A stretch of 64,000 nt of DNA from Acridotheres tristis (taxonomy: Eukaryota > Chordata > Aves > Passeriformes > Sturnidae), in assembly GCA_037013685.1 (NCBI GenBank), contig CM072891.1, forward strand, positions 19,940,501 through 20,004,500, written 5' to 3'. The notes beneath the pieces are model-generated. The model saw nothing but the letters and a program-made list of their open reading frames with translations, was not told where the DNA came from and did no database searches. The position numbers were made by a program, and so were the translations under genes. Of the stretch, positions 1 to 21,200 are shown in pieces. The stretch's first letter is position 1, and each line of letters opens with the position of its first letter.

Positions 1-3000
1 AGTATGGGAGGGAAATGATATCTCCAGATGGATTTCAATGAACATGGAGAAAGGGCTGTTTGCTAGCCAAATCAAATCACCAAAAAGGTGTTTTCTCTTC
101 TTGTTCCATCTCCAAGGTTCCCAGCATAACAGGGAGGGAGTGGGGACAGGTGCTCTTAGAACAGTGATGGTTGTGGATTGACTACTGCACTTCTCTTTTT
201 CTTTTGTGCTTCAACCTACAGCCAATGAAGAAGGAGAATACAATGATGGTAGCTCAGTGTTGTCTTAGGACAACAAAGTCATCTTGCTAACATCTCACTC
301 TCTTTTATGTGTCTGTTTTTGTTCCTCACTTTATTTCAAACTCAGGAACTGGGCCAAAACATCTCTGCTGCAAAGAATCGCTCACTGTGCATATCCAGTC
401 ACCCTTGGGGAGTCATTAGTGTATTGAGAAGCCTCTACATCCTCATTAGGATAGTAGATGGTGAAAATCAAGCTCTAGAAGCTTGCTCTGGACTTGTCTT
501 TCAGCCAGAATCTGTTGTGTCCTAGCTCTCATCAGCAAAATGTCTCTATCCCCCCAAAACCAGGAGAGAGTCTCTTAAATCACAGTGCAATATTTGAAAA
601 TCGAGCTGAGCCCTGCATAGAAATGCATCCCTCACACAGCCTTGGGTGGTTATGGGCTCCAGGCCTGAATCTACAGAAATGTAAACTGCTCAAGCCATGC
701 ACTTAAAATTGTGCAAAGCATTAAACATCTATTCAGATGGGTGGAGCTAAATACAGGCTGGCTGTAATACTGGGTTGAGTGGGTGCTGGAGCACACTGGT
801 AGGGACAGGACTTATGTGAAAGGACCAAACCTAAAGGTGTGCAGGGTCAGTGCTGCTCTTGTAGAAGATAACTTAGCCCCTCCCTGGCCAGTTTAAACAT
901 AAAGAAAGTTCTCGTGGAGTTTTAGAGGCTGTTGTAATAACTGGGTTCTTCCTGGCTGCCCCAGCCCCTAGAACACCCAGGCAGCTGCTTCGAAAGACAA
1001 AGCCCAACGTCACTTGAAAACACCCTGCATTTTCTGTGTTTCTTGTTTTGTTTCATTTTGCTTTTGTAGATTTTTTTTGGTTGTTGTTCTTTTGTTTTAT
1101 TTTTTTTGCTCGCTTTTCAGGCTTCTTTTTTAATTTAGGGAAATACCCCGAGGACCTTCCTGAGCCCCTCTTTGTCTTTCTTTTTCTCATTCTTTTGTTT
1201 TTAATAGCATATTGATTTCCTCTTTTTCCCAAGGACACAGTGTGAGTTAGATATGTTGCTTCTGAGAAGTGGGATTAAGGGAGGGTGTTTAGGGATTTCT
1301 GAGTGAAATAAAGGCAGTTCAGATGGATTCCCAGAGAAGGAGAGCACCGTGTGAATATCTCAGAGACTGGGCAGGAGAGAGCAGGGTGGTGGTATTTCAG
1401 TGGTGTATCCTCTCCCTGTGCTAAGCCTTTTGGAAACCAGAACCTCAAAGACTCTCTAATCACCAGGGCAGTGAACTTGGAATTGCAGCGTCTCTTGCCT
1501 TCTTTTGGCAGGGTTGTATGTGGGGATTTTATCTCAGCCCCGTGGTTCATAGTCAGAATGACTGCAATGTCAGTCAAAATCCGCCATAGGAACAGGAATT
1601 TGCTGTGGCAGTTCCTGCTTGTCAACAAATTTTGGCCCAGTTCCTTGACTCGGTGTCCTGAAAGAAGGGGCATTTCAAAATAAATCCCCATTCCTGGACT
1701 GCTTTTGGTTCATACAGTATGGACAAAGGCTGGGTCGTGCACTGCAGAGGATAGATTTTTTACTGTTTAATTTTTAATAAAATGCCCCTTTTTCTGGTTT
1801 TCTGCAGGTACCTTTAAGAATTCTAACTACAATTTCTTATTTCAAGAACAACTAACTTTAATTTTTTCATTTTTACAATTGTTTGTTGGAGTGCTGATTT
1901 GGTGGCAGCTGAAACCAAATTCACACAGTTACTGACAGACAGGTGTCGATCCTGGCAACCAAAGTCAACAAACAAAACCAGTCATTTCCCATCTACTCTT
2001 TTTTTTCCCCCCCTCTCTTTGAAGTGTTACTAACTGGCAGCTTTAAGCCAAACAGGAATGTCTATGAAAATTATCTGGGTATGTCGTGAAGGAAGGGAAT
2101 CCTGTGTAAATAACATACCTGACAGACTGGTTAATTATGATTACTTTTCCTCTCTCCAGGTAAAAGGCAATTTAGCTAACATATTAAGAAGCTCACTGGC
2201 TATTTGAAAAGCAAAGCAAATAAAAAAATAAATGGAGGAGTATGAAAGCACGCTGTTGGCTAATGGTATTTTTCTTCAGGAGTGATTTGGGACTTCCTTT
2301 ATAGTGGAGCAGTCTAAAACACATTTGTAATTACATGCTGCTTGTTTTCTTAGCATTGCTCTGGCATCTAGAGGCCTCAACTGAGATATGTTTTGGCAGG
2401 CAGTGCTCTTGCAGTAAATGAGAAAAGCCTACCCTCTAAAATGTAATTAATGAAATTTGTATGGGAAAGAGTGAGAAAAAGGAAATGTCGGTTTCTGATT
2501 TATTTTACACATCTCTCACATCTTTTCTCTTGATTATCTCAATAACCCATTTCCAATAATTCTCTCAATTTTTTGTTATCCAACACCCTTACATCTGATT
2601 GTCTCACTAAATTTTTTCCAGTGTGTTTTGCTATTTCCCCCTCTTATAATATTTCATTTTCTTTTTCCTAATTTTTTTTCTGTATGCTATTCCAAATTTC
2701 CACCACCAGTCCCCAAACTGCTGGATGCAAATAAGCATTTGAAAAAATATACTATCTTTCTGTATTATGATATTGATAACAGGGTTCATGCACCCACTAT
2801 TGAAGTGGTTATTTTTACTTTTACTTTACAATTTATTTTTTTAAACCAGATTCAGTAAGCTGTGAGCTTTTTTACCTCAGTTCCTCCCACTGAGCCAACA
2901 CAAGGAGAGTCTTGTACCACAGAAGCCATCAGCATCCCTGAAAGTTCAAATGTAGTGTGTGGTTATGAAAGTCAACCTGGGTCTCTGAGAGAATGGGCCA

Positions 3001-3997
3001 GAATAAACACATAGGTTTAATTTATTTCTGTTTGTGAGAGTAACAGCGCTGAACTTGCTGCCATTACGCTGGAGTTACTAACCAAAGTTTAAAAAGAAAG
3101 CAGGGAGGGGAGTTGACCACAAGCACAAATGTTAAGTGAGTAACTCTCAAGACCAGCACATGTCTGAGAGTCAGGGGAAGGTCACTTTTTGCAAGGGAAC
3201 AACTCTCACTGCCAGAGGGCCCAGGTTGGCAATCTCTGATGGTTTAGCCTGTCTGACAGGGCATTACACCTCTCCTGGAGATGAAAAGATCATTCCCATT
3301 AATGCCCATGGGAATTTTGCATGTACCTCAGCAGGAGAGGATGCTTGCGAAGAGAGGATGGCCCTTCCAAGCTGGGTTTGAGGAGCAGCACACAGTGCAG
3401 AAGAATAAGCATCTTCTCCATGGCACCAAGGTATCTCAGGGACATGTGCCCTAGGATGGCTTGGAAGCCAAGGAACCTGGAGAAAATGTGTGCCATAAAG
3501 GTTTTCCCCTCTTGGCCCCCATGTGAGGCATTTGGCCAAAACTGGTGAAGCCTGGTTATCACTGAGATAGGATATTGTGAATTCAAGTTAACGTCAACAA
3601 AAAAGGTGCTGTTTGGAAAAGGCATCATTTTCTTCTACCCTCCAGCCCAGCTGACCTCCTTAGAGCCTTGGTCAGGATGGTTTGAGAAAAATAACTTTGC
3701 ATTGACACAAATCCACTGCTTTCCAGATGTTATGTTTGGGAGTTTTATGCAGTCTCTTGAGTCTTTTCTGCCAAATTCTGTTTCGAGGGTAAAAACAGAT
3801 TCACTCCTAGGAAAAGGGGTGTGTGAGTGTGTGTATTTCTTTTGGAAGTGCTTGAGATCTAACCAATTTCTCCGTGTGTTTCCCTTAAGATTAAATTTCC
3901 CTTCCCTCCTTTTGCTTTAGCAGCTGGTGTGACCTCTCTTGTTTTAACTTTCTTCCTCTTTTTCCCTTCCTGTTTTTCTACATGCTTCCAAATACAG
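1..3997 (+). other. TNNT3: TNNT3 intronic sequence before exon 9
   Basis: No further exon could be supported here apart from the candidate at 222-248. There are T-rich tracts near 1060-1120. The open frames in this stretch are short and resemble no troponin T sequence. The other N-terminal exons must lie left of position 1. Confidence 0.7.
222..248 (+). CDS. TNNT3: Candidate TNNT3 perinatal/fetal cassette exon
   Basis: A strong pyrimidine tract and AG end at 221. They are followed by 27 open nucleotides and then GT at 249 (donor gtagct, weaker than consensus). Read in the phase needed to join exon 9 (two bases, eight codons, one base), with an upstream G the segment reads ANEEGEYND. This is acidic and tyrosine-bearing, like other troponin T N-terminal exons. 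Its length is a multiple of three, so it could be included or skipped freely. Mammals and chicken are known to have a developmentally regulated exon just before exon 9, which is where this sits. YGCY motifs (TGCT at 151 and 207) could bind MBNL. The weak donor and the 3.7-kb gap to exon 9 are the reasons for doubt. Confidence 0.4.
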
Positions 3998-13109
<9,112 letters not shown>

Positions 13110-13443
13110 AGAACCAGGCAGGATGGCCTTTGGTGGTGTGCTGAACCCCTGCTGGTCTCCTCTTCCCTCCTTCACCGATCATTTGTGTTCTCATGCCTCA
13201 ATGATAACAAAAATCACATCAGCCTGCATTGGCTATTGCTGCTGCTTTTCTCCCTGGAGGGGTCTGGTGGCTTCCTCAGGCAAGGGGAAGCAGGTTCCCT
13301 GTGGAACTGGGATGACTCCTTGCTGGCATCTTCAATTCCTGCTGAGCATGTCCCTTATCCTCCTGATACCAGCCCTATGCTGTCCTGTAGATTGCTGTGT
13401 ACAAATCTCTGGATTTTGTAAATAAAGCACAACCAGTACCTAC
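13110..13443 (+). other. TNNT3: TNNT3 3' UTR
   Basis: This is the untranslated end of exon 18, roughly 330 nt, from after the stop to about 20 nt past the AATAAA. The exact cleavage point is not visible in the sequence. It is open in the reading frame that would follow inclusion of both alternative exons (see findings). Confidence 0.8.
13421..13426 (+). terminator. TNNT3: TNNT3 polyadenylation signal
   Basis: This is a canonical AATAAA 312 nt after the stop codon. A T/G-rich stretch (tggtgttttgtgtttt) follows from about 13464 and fits a downstream cleavage element. Confidence 0.85.
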
Positions 13444-14114
13444 TCCAATGACAGCCCTCTGGAATGGTGTTTTGTGTTTTATTTAATGCCTTCCCATTTT
13501 CCAAGGATTTGGGAGTTGGTCCAAACTCTTACTTAACATCCTTTGATCTGTCTCTACATGGGAGAATAGGCTCAGTATGATCAGCAGAGACTCAGGATTG
13601 GGGGCCTGTTCTAAGCCCTCGTACAGGCAGATACCAAGAGCTGACTGTTCTCAGGGAGCTCATAATCTGGCTGCCAAATGTAGTCAAAATTGACTTCAAA
13701 GTTCGAGTGATGAAGTGAATCAAAGAATTGGGAATAAAGGAACAAATCTCCAGAAGTGGTAGTTTTCAGCACCTAGCTTTTACTAAATGCAGACAAGTGC
13801 AATAGAGAATGATTCATTCAAATATCACATTAAAATATTTATTGAGGCTGTTAGCCTGCATACAATATTAAAGTCCATTACTGAAGTGTGAATTATTTGG
13901 TTAATTCATTGTAGATGTCAAAACACGAGTGGCTGTTACTAAATTCGAGGTGTGAGCTGTTCTGTAGGGCCTCTTGTCTTTGCCAGCCCTGGAACTGCCC
14001 TGGTGGAGGGAAATCCATCAGAGTCTCTCCCATGTTTCCAAATTTCTGTTTCTGATGCCTGTGTGCCCACTCTGGCTCTCTGCTGGCATATGCTGAGGTG
14101 TTATGGAGTCAGGA
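13444..14114. other. Spacer between TNNT3 and CR1 copies
   Basis: About 670 bp between the TNNT3 cleavage site and the first CR1. I see no exon or strong motif. The AT-rich part at 13800-13940 holds nothing recognisable. Confidence 0.6.
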
Positions 14115-14645
14115 GTGGTTTAGGTGTGAAGAGGCCTGTAAGATCACATAGTTCCAATTCTCCTGCCATGGGTAGGAACACCTCTCATCGGACCAGGTTC
14201 CTCATAACCCCATCCAACCTGGACTTGAACACTGCCAGGGATGGGGCATCCACAACTTCTCTGGGCAACCTGTTCCAGTACCTCATCACCCTCCCATTAA
14301 AGAATTCCATCCCAATATCTAATCTAAACCTGTCCTCTCTCAGTTTAAAACAGTTGCCCCTTGTCCTGACTCAGGCTACCTTGGTGGTAAAAAGTCCCTG
14401 CCATTCTTATAAGCCCCCTTACACACTGAAAGGTCCCAATCAGGTTTCCATGGAGCCCTCCCTTTTCCTGGCTGCACAACCCCATCTCTCTGCCTGTCCT
14501 GGGACAAGGGAGGTGTCCCAGCCCTTCCAGCATCTCCTCTGGACCCGACCCACCAGCCCTGTGTGTGTTCTGCTGGGGTCTCACCAGCGTGGGGGACAGG
14601 AGAGTCAGGACAGGACCCCAGCAAAGGCAGCACTGCAGCACTTGA
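14115..14645 (-). mobile_element. CR1 LINE 3' fragment
   Basis: The plus strand carries the reversed CR1 3' region: GGATGGGGCATCCACAACTT, CTCTGGGCAACCTGTTCCAG, CCCCTTGTCCTGAC, then the TCTGCTGGGGTCTCACCAG segment. The element therefore points to the minus strand, with its 3' end on the left. It is 5'-truncated and diverged. The 234-residue plus-strand open frame at 13952-14656 is mostly antisense CR1 and not a gene. Confidence 0.9.
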
Positions 14646-14652
14646 CTTTCCC

Positions 14653-15095
14653 ATAATCACAGAATCGTTAGGGTTGGAAGGGACCTCTGGAGGATGTTCA
14701 GTCCAATCCCCATGCTAAGGCAGTGTCACCCAGAGCAGGTGACACCAGAATGTGTCCAGGTGGGTTTCAGTATCTCCAGGGAGTGAGATTTCACATTGTC
14801 CCTTGGCCAGCCTGTTCCAGCGCTCTGCCACTCTCAGTGTAAAGATGTTCTTCCTCGTGTTGAGGTGGAACTTTTTGTGTTTCAGTTTTCGGCCACTGCT
14901 CCTTGTCCTGTCGCTGGGCAGCGCTGAGGAGAGTCTGGCACCATCCTCTTGGAGATATTTGTACGCAATAATGAGATCCTCCCTGAGTCTTCACTTCTCC
15001 AGATTAAACAGGCCCAGCTCCCGCAGTCTCTCCTCTTAAGAGAGACGCTGCAGACCCCTCCTCATGTCCGTGCCGTTCCGCTGGACCCTCTCTGG
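14653..15095 (-). mobile_element. CR1 LINE 3' fragment, second copy
   Basis: A new CR1 3' end starts with ATAATCACAGAATCG and GTTGGAAGGGACCTCTGGAG, then CAGCCTGTTCCAGCGCTCTG and later the CCAGATTAAACAGGCCCAGC segment. It differs in sequence from the copy to its left, so it is another subfamily or insertion. Its 5' side ends about 150 bp from the MRPL23 start codon, at the edge of the CpG island. Confidence 0.9.
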
Positions 15096-15172
15096 TCGCT
15101 ATTCCTTGTCTTTCCTTTCCCGAGGAGACCCGGGCTGGGCACAGCGCTGAGCGGCTGCTCGGGACCTCCGAG

Positions 15173-15187
15173 CCAGCAGGGGGCGCC
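15173..15187 (+). promoter_or_regulatory. CTCF core motif in MRPL23 promoter
   Basis: CCAGCAGGGGGCGCC fits the CTCF core consensus (CCASYAGRKGGCR) at every consensus position. It ends 55 bp before the MRPL23 start codon. No other comparable CTCF match was noticed in the window by eye. Confidence 0.75.
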
Positions 15188-15223
15188 ACCGCCCCACTCT
15201 CCCGGAGCCGCTCCGGCACCGCC

Positions 15224-15231
15224 ACTTCCGG
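15224..15231 (-). promoter_or_regulatory. ETS/GABPA (NRF-2) site
   Basis: ACTTCCGG on the plus strand is CCGGAAGT on the minus strand, an exact ETS/GABPA motif, 11 bp before the ATG. GABPA (nuclear respiratory factor 2) sites are characteristic of nuclear genes for mitochondrial proteins. Confidence 0.75.
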
Positions 15232-15242
15232 GGGGCTCGGCC

Positions 15243-15250
15243 ATGGCGGC
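15243..15250 (+). promoter_or_regulatory. YY1-type motif over the start codon
   Basis: ATGGCGGC overlaps the MRPL23 initiation codon and matches the YY1 core. YY1 motifs often sit just downstream of the transcription start in housekeeping genes, so the 5' UTR may be very short. Occupancy is inferred. Confidence 0.45.
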
Positions 15251-15268
15251 GGGCGCCAGGAGGGCCGT
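15243..15268 (+). CDS. MRPL23: MRPL23 exon 1 coding part
   Basis: 26 nt encode MAAGARRA and two bases of valine. The donor is GTGAGC. The N-terminus is a few residues longer than the human one and is arginine-bearing, as suits mitochondrial import. Confidence 0.93.
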
Positions 15269-18200
15269 GTGAGCCGAGCGGGGCGGGCGGCGGTGGGCTG
15301 GGATGGTGGGGCTCGGTCGGGGCAGCGGGGTGGGATGGGCTGGGGTGAGGTGAGTGGGGCCGGCCGGTCAGTCAGTGAGTGAGCGGCGGCGTGTCCCCGC
15401 AGGTACCCGCTGTTCCAGAGGGGCGGCCCGCAGCTGCGGATCTTCCGTCCCAACTTCTTCATGCTGGCGGTGCGGCCCGGCGTGCCCCAGCCCGAGGACA
15501 CCGTGCAGTTCCGCGTCTCCATGGAGTGAGTGCGGCCACGGCAGCTGGGCTCCTGGGCTGTGCCAGGGAAGGGAAGGGTTTTCTGCATGGGCCAGACCTT
15601 GCAGAGGGCGCCGAGGGCACTGATTTAATGAGGGGCTTTGCCTGGCTCCTCTTCCCGAGTGTTGGCGAGGCTCAGCCTTCCCACGGACGGGCTTGGGAAG
15701 AAGGAAGTGCTTATGAATTTGATCCAGAGTAAGCAAGGTGGTGTCCAGTTATTTGTCAGGACTCTTTCAGCCTGACCAGTTTGCTGACTCGTATTAAAGC
15801 CCATAAGACTGTGGCAGGTTCTGGTAAGATCAGCAGCTCCTACTCAGAATAAAGAAAGGTGTGTCAAGTTGGGCAGTGAGAAAGCCTGCTGAACACAGAA
15901 TATGCCTGGCGTTTTGAATGTTGAGGCTACAGAGGATAAAGTATTTGACAGTTGTTACAGTTTATGGATTATAAAGCGCTGTAGCAGTGTGTGGTCTAGG
16001 TTGAGTTTACACTTTCATGTCGTAAATCTGTCTTGGTTAAAGCAAGAAGAAGACATGTTTATTCCTCAGTATCAACCAGTCTCTAGTTTATTTTGTTTAA
16101 ATATTTACTTTTTTTTTCTTTCTTTCTTTCCCCAAAATCTTTTCTCCTTGCCTAGAATGACGAAATTGGATATCAGGAATTACCTTGAAAAAATATACAA
16201 TGTGCCAGTAGCTGCTGTGAGGACCAGGATACAGTATGGTAAGTGCAGCTGAGTAGCGCAAGGGGATGGATACAGCATCCCTGCACAGCCACAGTAGACT
16301 TTTACCTTTCAAAACCTCTGTCACATTTCAGCAGACTTTGGTTGCAGTGGTTCCAGGTGCTTAGCTGGTGATGTCTCCACTGTTGTTTTTTCATCCCTTC
16401 AAATGAACACACACCACTTCATATTTGAATGCTGTGATTAAATTATGATGTGAGGTTCACTCTAAAAAGAAAAATCTGAATTAAAAAAAGCTAATCATCC
16501 CAACAGTTATCTAGCTTGTGCCTTTGTAGTAGGTACTGTTTCTCCTTGAAGACCAGTGGGTATCTCCCTTCAGAAGGAACTGCTTCATGTGTTTTAATAC
16601 AAGCAGAAATTCAGCTGTAGGCTTCATTTGAAAAATGAGCATGCACACACAGGAGGTGTTATAGTCTAACAAAGGGCAAAGTTTGTAGACCAAAGAAAAA
16701 TACTCTGTTGAACCAGTAGATAGGGTCAGAAAAACATCCTTACAAACTTTCAGGTTTTTATCACCTGTTGTTACCAGATTTATGCTACAGACTTGAATGT
16801 TTCCACTTGTGGTATTTCTCTCCTATCCAACCCTTAGAAACAACAACAACAAAAACCCACTTAAACGCTCACCAAAAACCCAACAAAAAAACAACCTAAG
16901 AGAAAAAGAAAAAAAGTTCCTAGTTTAATTTTTTGCTGAACTCTGACATGGAGGCAGAGGGACTCGTCTCTAACTGAAATAAGGTAAATTTAGATAATGT
17001 CACCTTTACATACGAATGCTTCCTGCTTCAAAGCTTCTCTAACTACAGTTTGGATGCAGTCAGGAGTATTTTTTTTTTTTTTATGTTAATTTACATTTTT
17101 GATTACCAGGCAGTGTAACTGTGGAGTGAGGAGTGACTTGGTTAGGACATCTTTGATGGCTGGGTTTTTTACATTTCATGTAGTGACTCTATGAAAGGAA
17201 TTGTCTGTTTATAATGGTAAGATTAACGATGATTTTAAAAGGAATAGAAAAAGAGACCTTTAGTAGTTAAAAATTGAGGATAAAAGAAAAAGCTTCAAAA
17301 TAAGGTTGTAAAACTCTTAACTTACAAAGGAGGAAAAAACCTGGAAGTATCATCTGTAATATGCTTTCTGGTGAAAACCAGAATTAAACTTAAGTCATAA
17401 ATACCAAACACATGTAATTCTAAACAGCACTGAGAAATAATCATGCTTGTCCTTATAACCATTTTGTCTGTCACTGCTAATTTTAGGGGATGGTATGTAG
17501 TCAGGGATAAAAGAGGGTTAGAATGCCTAATAATCTGGGCTATAATAATAATAATAATCATTAATATCTGCCTTACATGAAGGGGGTAAGTTGTACTTCC
17601 CACTTCAATTGTGACCAGCATAGTTGGAGGAGGTTGAGGAACTTCAGTTTGTTTGGATGTGGAATATAATATCCTGGTGTGAGAACAGTAGATCCAGCTC
17701 ATCAGCTGAATAGTAAAAATTGTCAAGTTTAAGGCTATTTAGTGGTCATTTTCTCCTTGTCTCCTTCCTGAAGTTATGGATGTTGGGAGGGCAGTTCACC
17801 ACCCCTGGTGCCTACTTGGGAGACTTTTCTCCTTGCTTCTTTGCAGACTTTGTGTGTGAAGGCACAATGGCAGCAGGCTGGTGATGCCTTGGTTCTCTGC
17901 TTGTAAACGAGGAGAGCCGTGTCCACTAGTTTCAGAACACTTTAATAATCGTGGTGCTGTGCTGGTAGTGAAGGAAGAGTATTCCTCTTAACAGTAAGTC
18001 TGAGATAGCCAAATCCCTCCTTCAGCTTGGCCTTGCTTCAGAGAACCCAGAAGTCTTGGGAAGTAAAAGGCAGGATTCTGTTCATTTCTGCAGGTGCAAA
18101 CAACAAGAGGAATCACAGGAATCAGAGAGTGAAGAAGCCAGATTACAAGGTCGCCTATGTACAGCTGGTGAGTCGAGTTAACATGGATGCTTGGGAGGAA

Positions 18201-21200
18201 GGAGGAAGGCACTGTGAACCAGCCAAGCTGAAAGTAATGGCCAGTGGGTTGTCCTGGTTGGCTGAATATTTCTGCCAATCCTCTAATAGTGACAGTTTCT
18301 TTAGCACATTCCAGAATGTAAAGGAATTTAAACCACTTGGTCTAAAGATCAAATTCAAACACATGGTTATTTTTTAAGTGCTGTGTTGGTTTGAGGTCTG
18401 TCTGTAGGTTGTGGACTGATGTCATAGGCTGCTACTTTGCCAGAGAGTTTCATGCTGACCCTGTACTCTGTGTGCTGGAAGGTTCACGACTTGTGTGGTT
18501 GATTGCTGAAATGTCCAGTAAGTGAAAGAATATATTGTGAGGGCAGGGAACTTCTTATTAAAGGTCTTTGAATTTCAGAGAAGACTAAGGCTTATTCCTT
18601 GGAGAGCCTTTAGTCATGTCTAAACAAGCATGCTTTGTGGCTGAACTGGGCTCTGAAACATACATTGGTTGCCCAGTGGAAAAGGAGCTTCATGTTCTTG
18701 TAAATTTCTTTCATAACAGGACCAGATTACAGTTTAAACTTCTGTTGGGATTACCTGTCTTTATGCAAAAAGAGAAGTGCAACCAGTGACAGAAAACCCC
18801 TTCACATACCAAAATGACATAAACGGGATGGTATTTATGGCTGTAAAACCATAAGCTCAAAATTGCAGTTGGCAACACAACACCACTGTTACTCTGTCTT
18901 GGGACAAGGATTCAGTGTTGGGGGAACACTCTGTGATCTTAAGGACTGTCTGAAACTTCATATGGACTTGGGGTCAAACTCAAGAGGCACAAATAATGGG
19001 AAATCTGATTTTTAATATTGCAAAGGTTAAATATGCTTAGAAGTTTTTTTCTAAGCCCCTTCTGGGAAGGGGAGTAGAAGGAAAAGTGAGAACCTAGTAT
19101 TTTTCTAGACAGCCCTTACCTAATTTAAAAGCATAGTATAAAGTGCAATGTTACTAAAAAGTAACAGAGTTGTATTTAGATGAGCAGTAACTTTGATTTA
19201 CTCAGCTAAGTTAAAGGCAACCTCACCTCTATGAGGATTTTTTATTACTATGGCTGATATGCATATTCCTTTTTCAAGGAAGAGTTTCTGCTTTGGTGAG
19301 CAAATTTGCCTTCCTGGATTGTCTGTGGTAGTTTTTTATTTGCTGGAGAGCAGAACTGTACAATTAGGAAGTGAATGCTTGGATTGATCATGTTGTATCT
19401 CACAAGTTGCTTTTTCTTGAGTGTTGTTCCTTTTAGTAGGTGGTTGCAGGCACTTTCCATTTCCACAGCCTCCTGCTCTAGTGACTTCCTTGCTTTTAGA
19501 AACTTGTTTCCCAAGACTGAAGCAAACATGGGTCTCTAGGGAGCTGTAGTCAGTTCTCAAATTTTATTTCACTGTAATGCAGTCTTGTGTCCTGTGTCTG
19601 CTGAAGTGAGAAGGAGGTAGTCTGCAGCCCATAGATTCTCAGGGAAAAGGTGTGGGAAGCAGAATGCTGCTGCTCTGTTAGAGCAAGACGTTTAAGGCAG
19701 TGCCTTTGTGCATTTATTTCACATTCAGCCTCTAAACCTAGAGTAGTTGCCATAGCCTTAAGGGTTGGTTAGCCCAGGTGTGGAGATTTACCTAACCTAG
19801 CTTGGTATTGGAGGCAGGTGCACAGGAATGGTTTGGTTGTTCCTCCAGCTCCCAGTTTGTCTTTGGGGCAATGCACGGAGCCCTGTTGCACCGTGGCTGA
19901 GGTCTCTTAGTACATGGGACAGCAAGAGTCCCTTATTGCCTTACACTGTAGTTACCATAGTAAGTTCTTAAGGAATGCCATGTTTTCCATCTCTTCCATG
20001 AACAGGGTCAGGAGACCACGTTTTGGTGGTGTTTTTCATGTCAAGGGAGGGAATCCTGACCGTTTGCTAAACTCTTGTCAGTGAAGCTTGGTCTCTGTGT
20101 TTTTTCCTCACCTCATTCCTGGTCTCTTTGATTTATTTTTTTCCCTATTGTTGTTTTGTTCTGTTAATTTCATTAACATTTAGGGTTCTTTATTCCTCCC
20201 CCTTTCTCTTTTTACTTTTGTTTGTTACTTTTCATCACTAGCTCTGATGTCTCAGACAATAACCTCCCAGCTCTGTGTTCACACCAGCTTGAAACAGTGG
20301 GTGAAGCCAGAAACCCAGTGTCATTTCTGAGTCTAAAGGGTTTGTCTTCGTTCTCACTCATGGTGTGATCAAGCCATTAGAGGCCCCATGCAGTCCATTG
20401 TTAATATCTGCCTAATTTAGGAAAGTCTTTGGTAACCACTGTAAAATCTTTATTTTCATGAGAATTAGTTTGCATCTGCCGTGAGTCAGAGTAGCTGGGC
20501 TTTCCCACCATTTTTACCAGCTGTGTTTTCTCTCATTAATCCAGTTTCAAGTTAAAACTGCTTATGACTGGAAAAATATGGATGTGTTTTTGGAAGGTCT
20601 TGGACTGATCTTTCTGTGGCCCACTAGGTGGAAGTATTGCTCTTCCCAGTGTGACTTTGCAGCTGTGGTGCAGTTTACCTGAATGAAATTGAATTTCTTC
20701 TCATGAGCAGTTATGTATCCCTGCTTCATAAAGCATCACCTTATGTGTCCCAGTGCAACACACACATCCATTGACTTACTGCAAGTGTCTCAAAGGTGGA
20801 AGGTGTATGAAGTCATAGTCAACATGCCCTTAGGTGTCAGACTAGTGCCCCAGCTGTTCCACATGTAAGAATTGTTGTCCTTTCTTTTCCAAATACTATT
20901 TCTTGGAGATTCAGAGCTGTTTACTTTATTCTCAGGCGGTAACTGGACAAATATGTGATCTGTCCAAGCATAATATTTTCACACTAAAAAAATACCTCAA
21001 ATCGTAGAAGGCTGTGGATCAACAATATCTTGCCATTCCAGAGCCTGCTTGCCTTTTTTCCCCTTTTGGAATGTGGTGAGAAAGGTTTGAGTTAGAGACT
21101 TATGGCCCTGTGTATCAAACGCTACTTTTCTACACTGTTATATTTTTTAAATTAAACCCAAGTTTTATATCTTTGCAAACTAGGTAAAGTAAATGTAATA

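Larger units (their letters stand above)
15121..15545 (+). promoter_or_regulatory. MRPL23: MRPL23 CpG-island promoter
   Basis: A dense run of CpG and GC boxes spans the first two exons and intron 1, against CpG-poor sequence on both sides. It is TATA-less, as expected for a housekeeping mitochondrial ribosomal gene. CTCF, ETS and YY1 motifs lie within 70 bp of the start codon (listed separately). The transcription start site is not directly visible. Confidence 0.85.

Noticed and set aside
13952..14656. Longest open frame in the window (234 residues, plus strand)
   Set aside because: Most of it is antisense CR1 LINE sequence; no known protein domain.
15004..15588. 194-residue minus-strand frame over the MRPL23 promoter
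   Set aside because: It is antisense to a CR1 and the CpG island, where stop codons are rare; no independent evidence.
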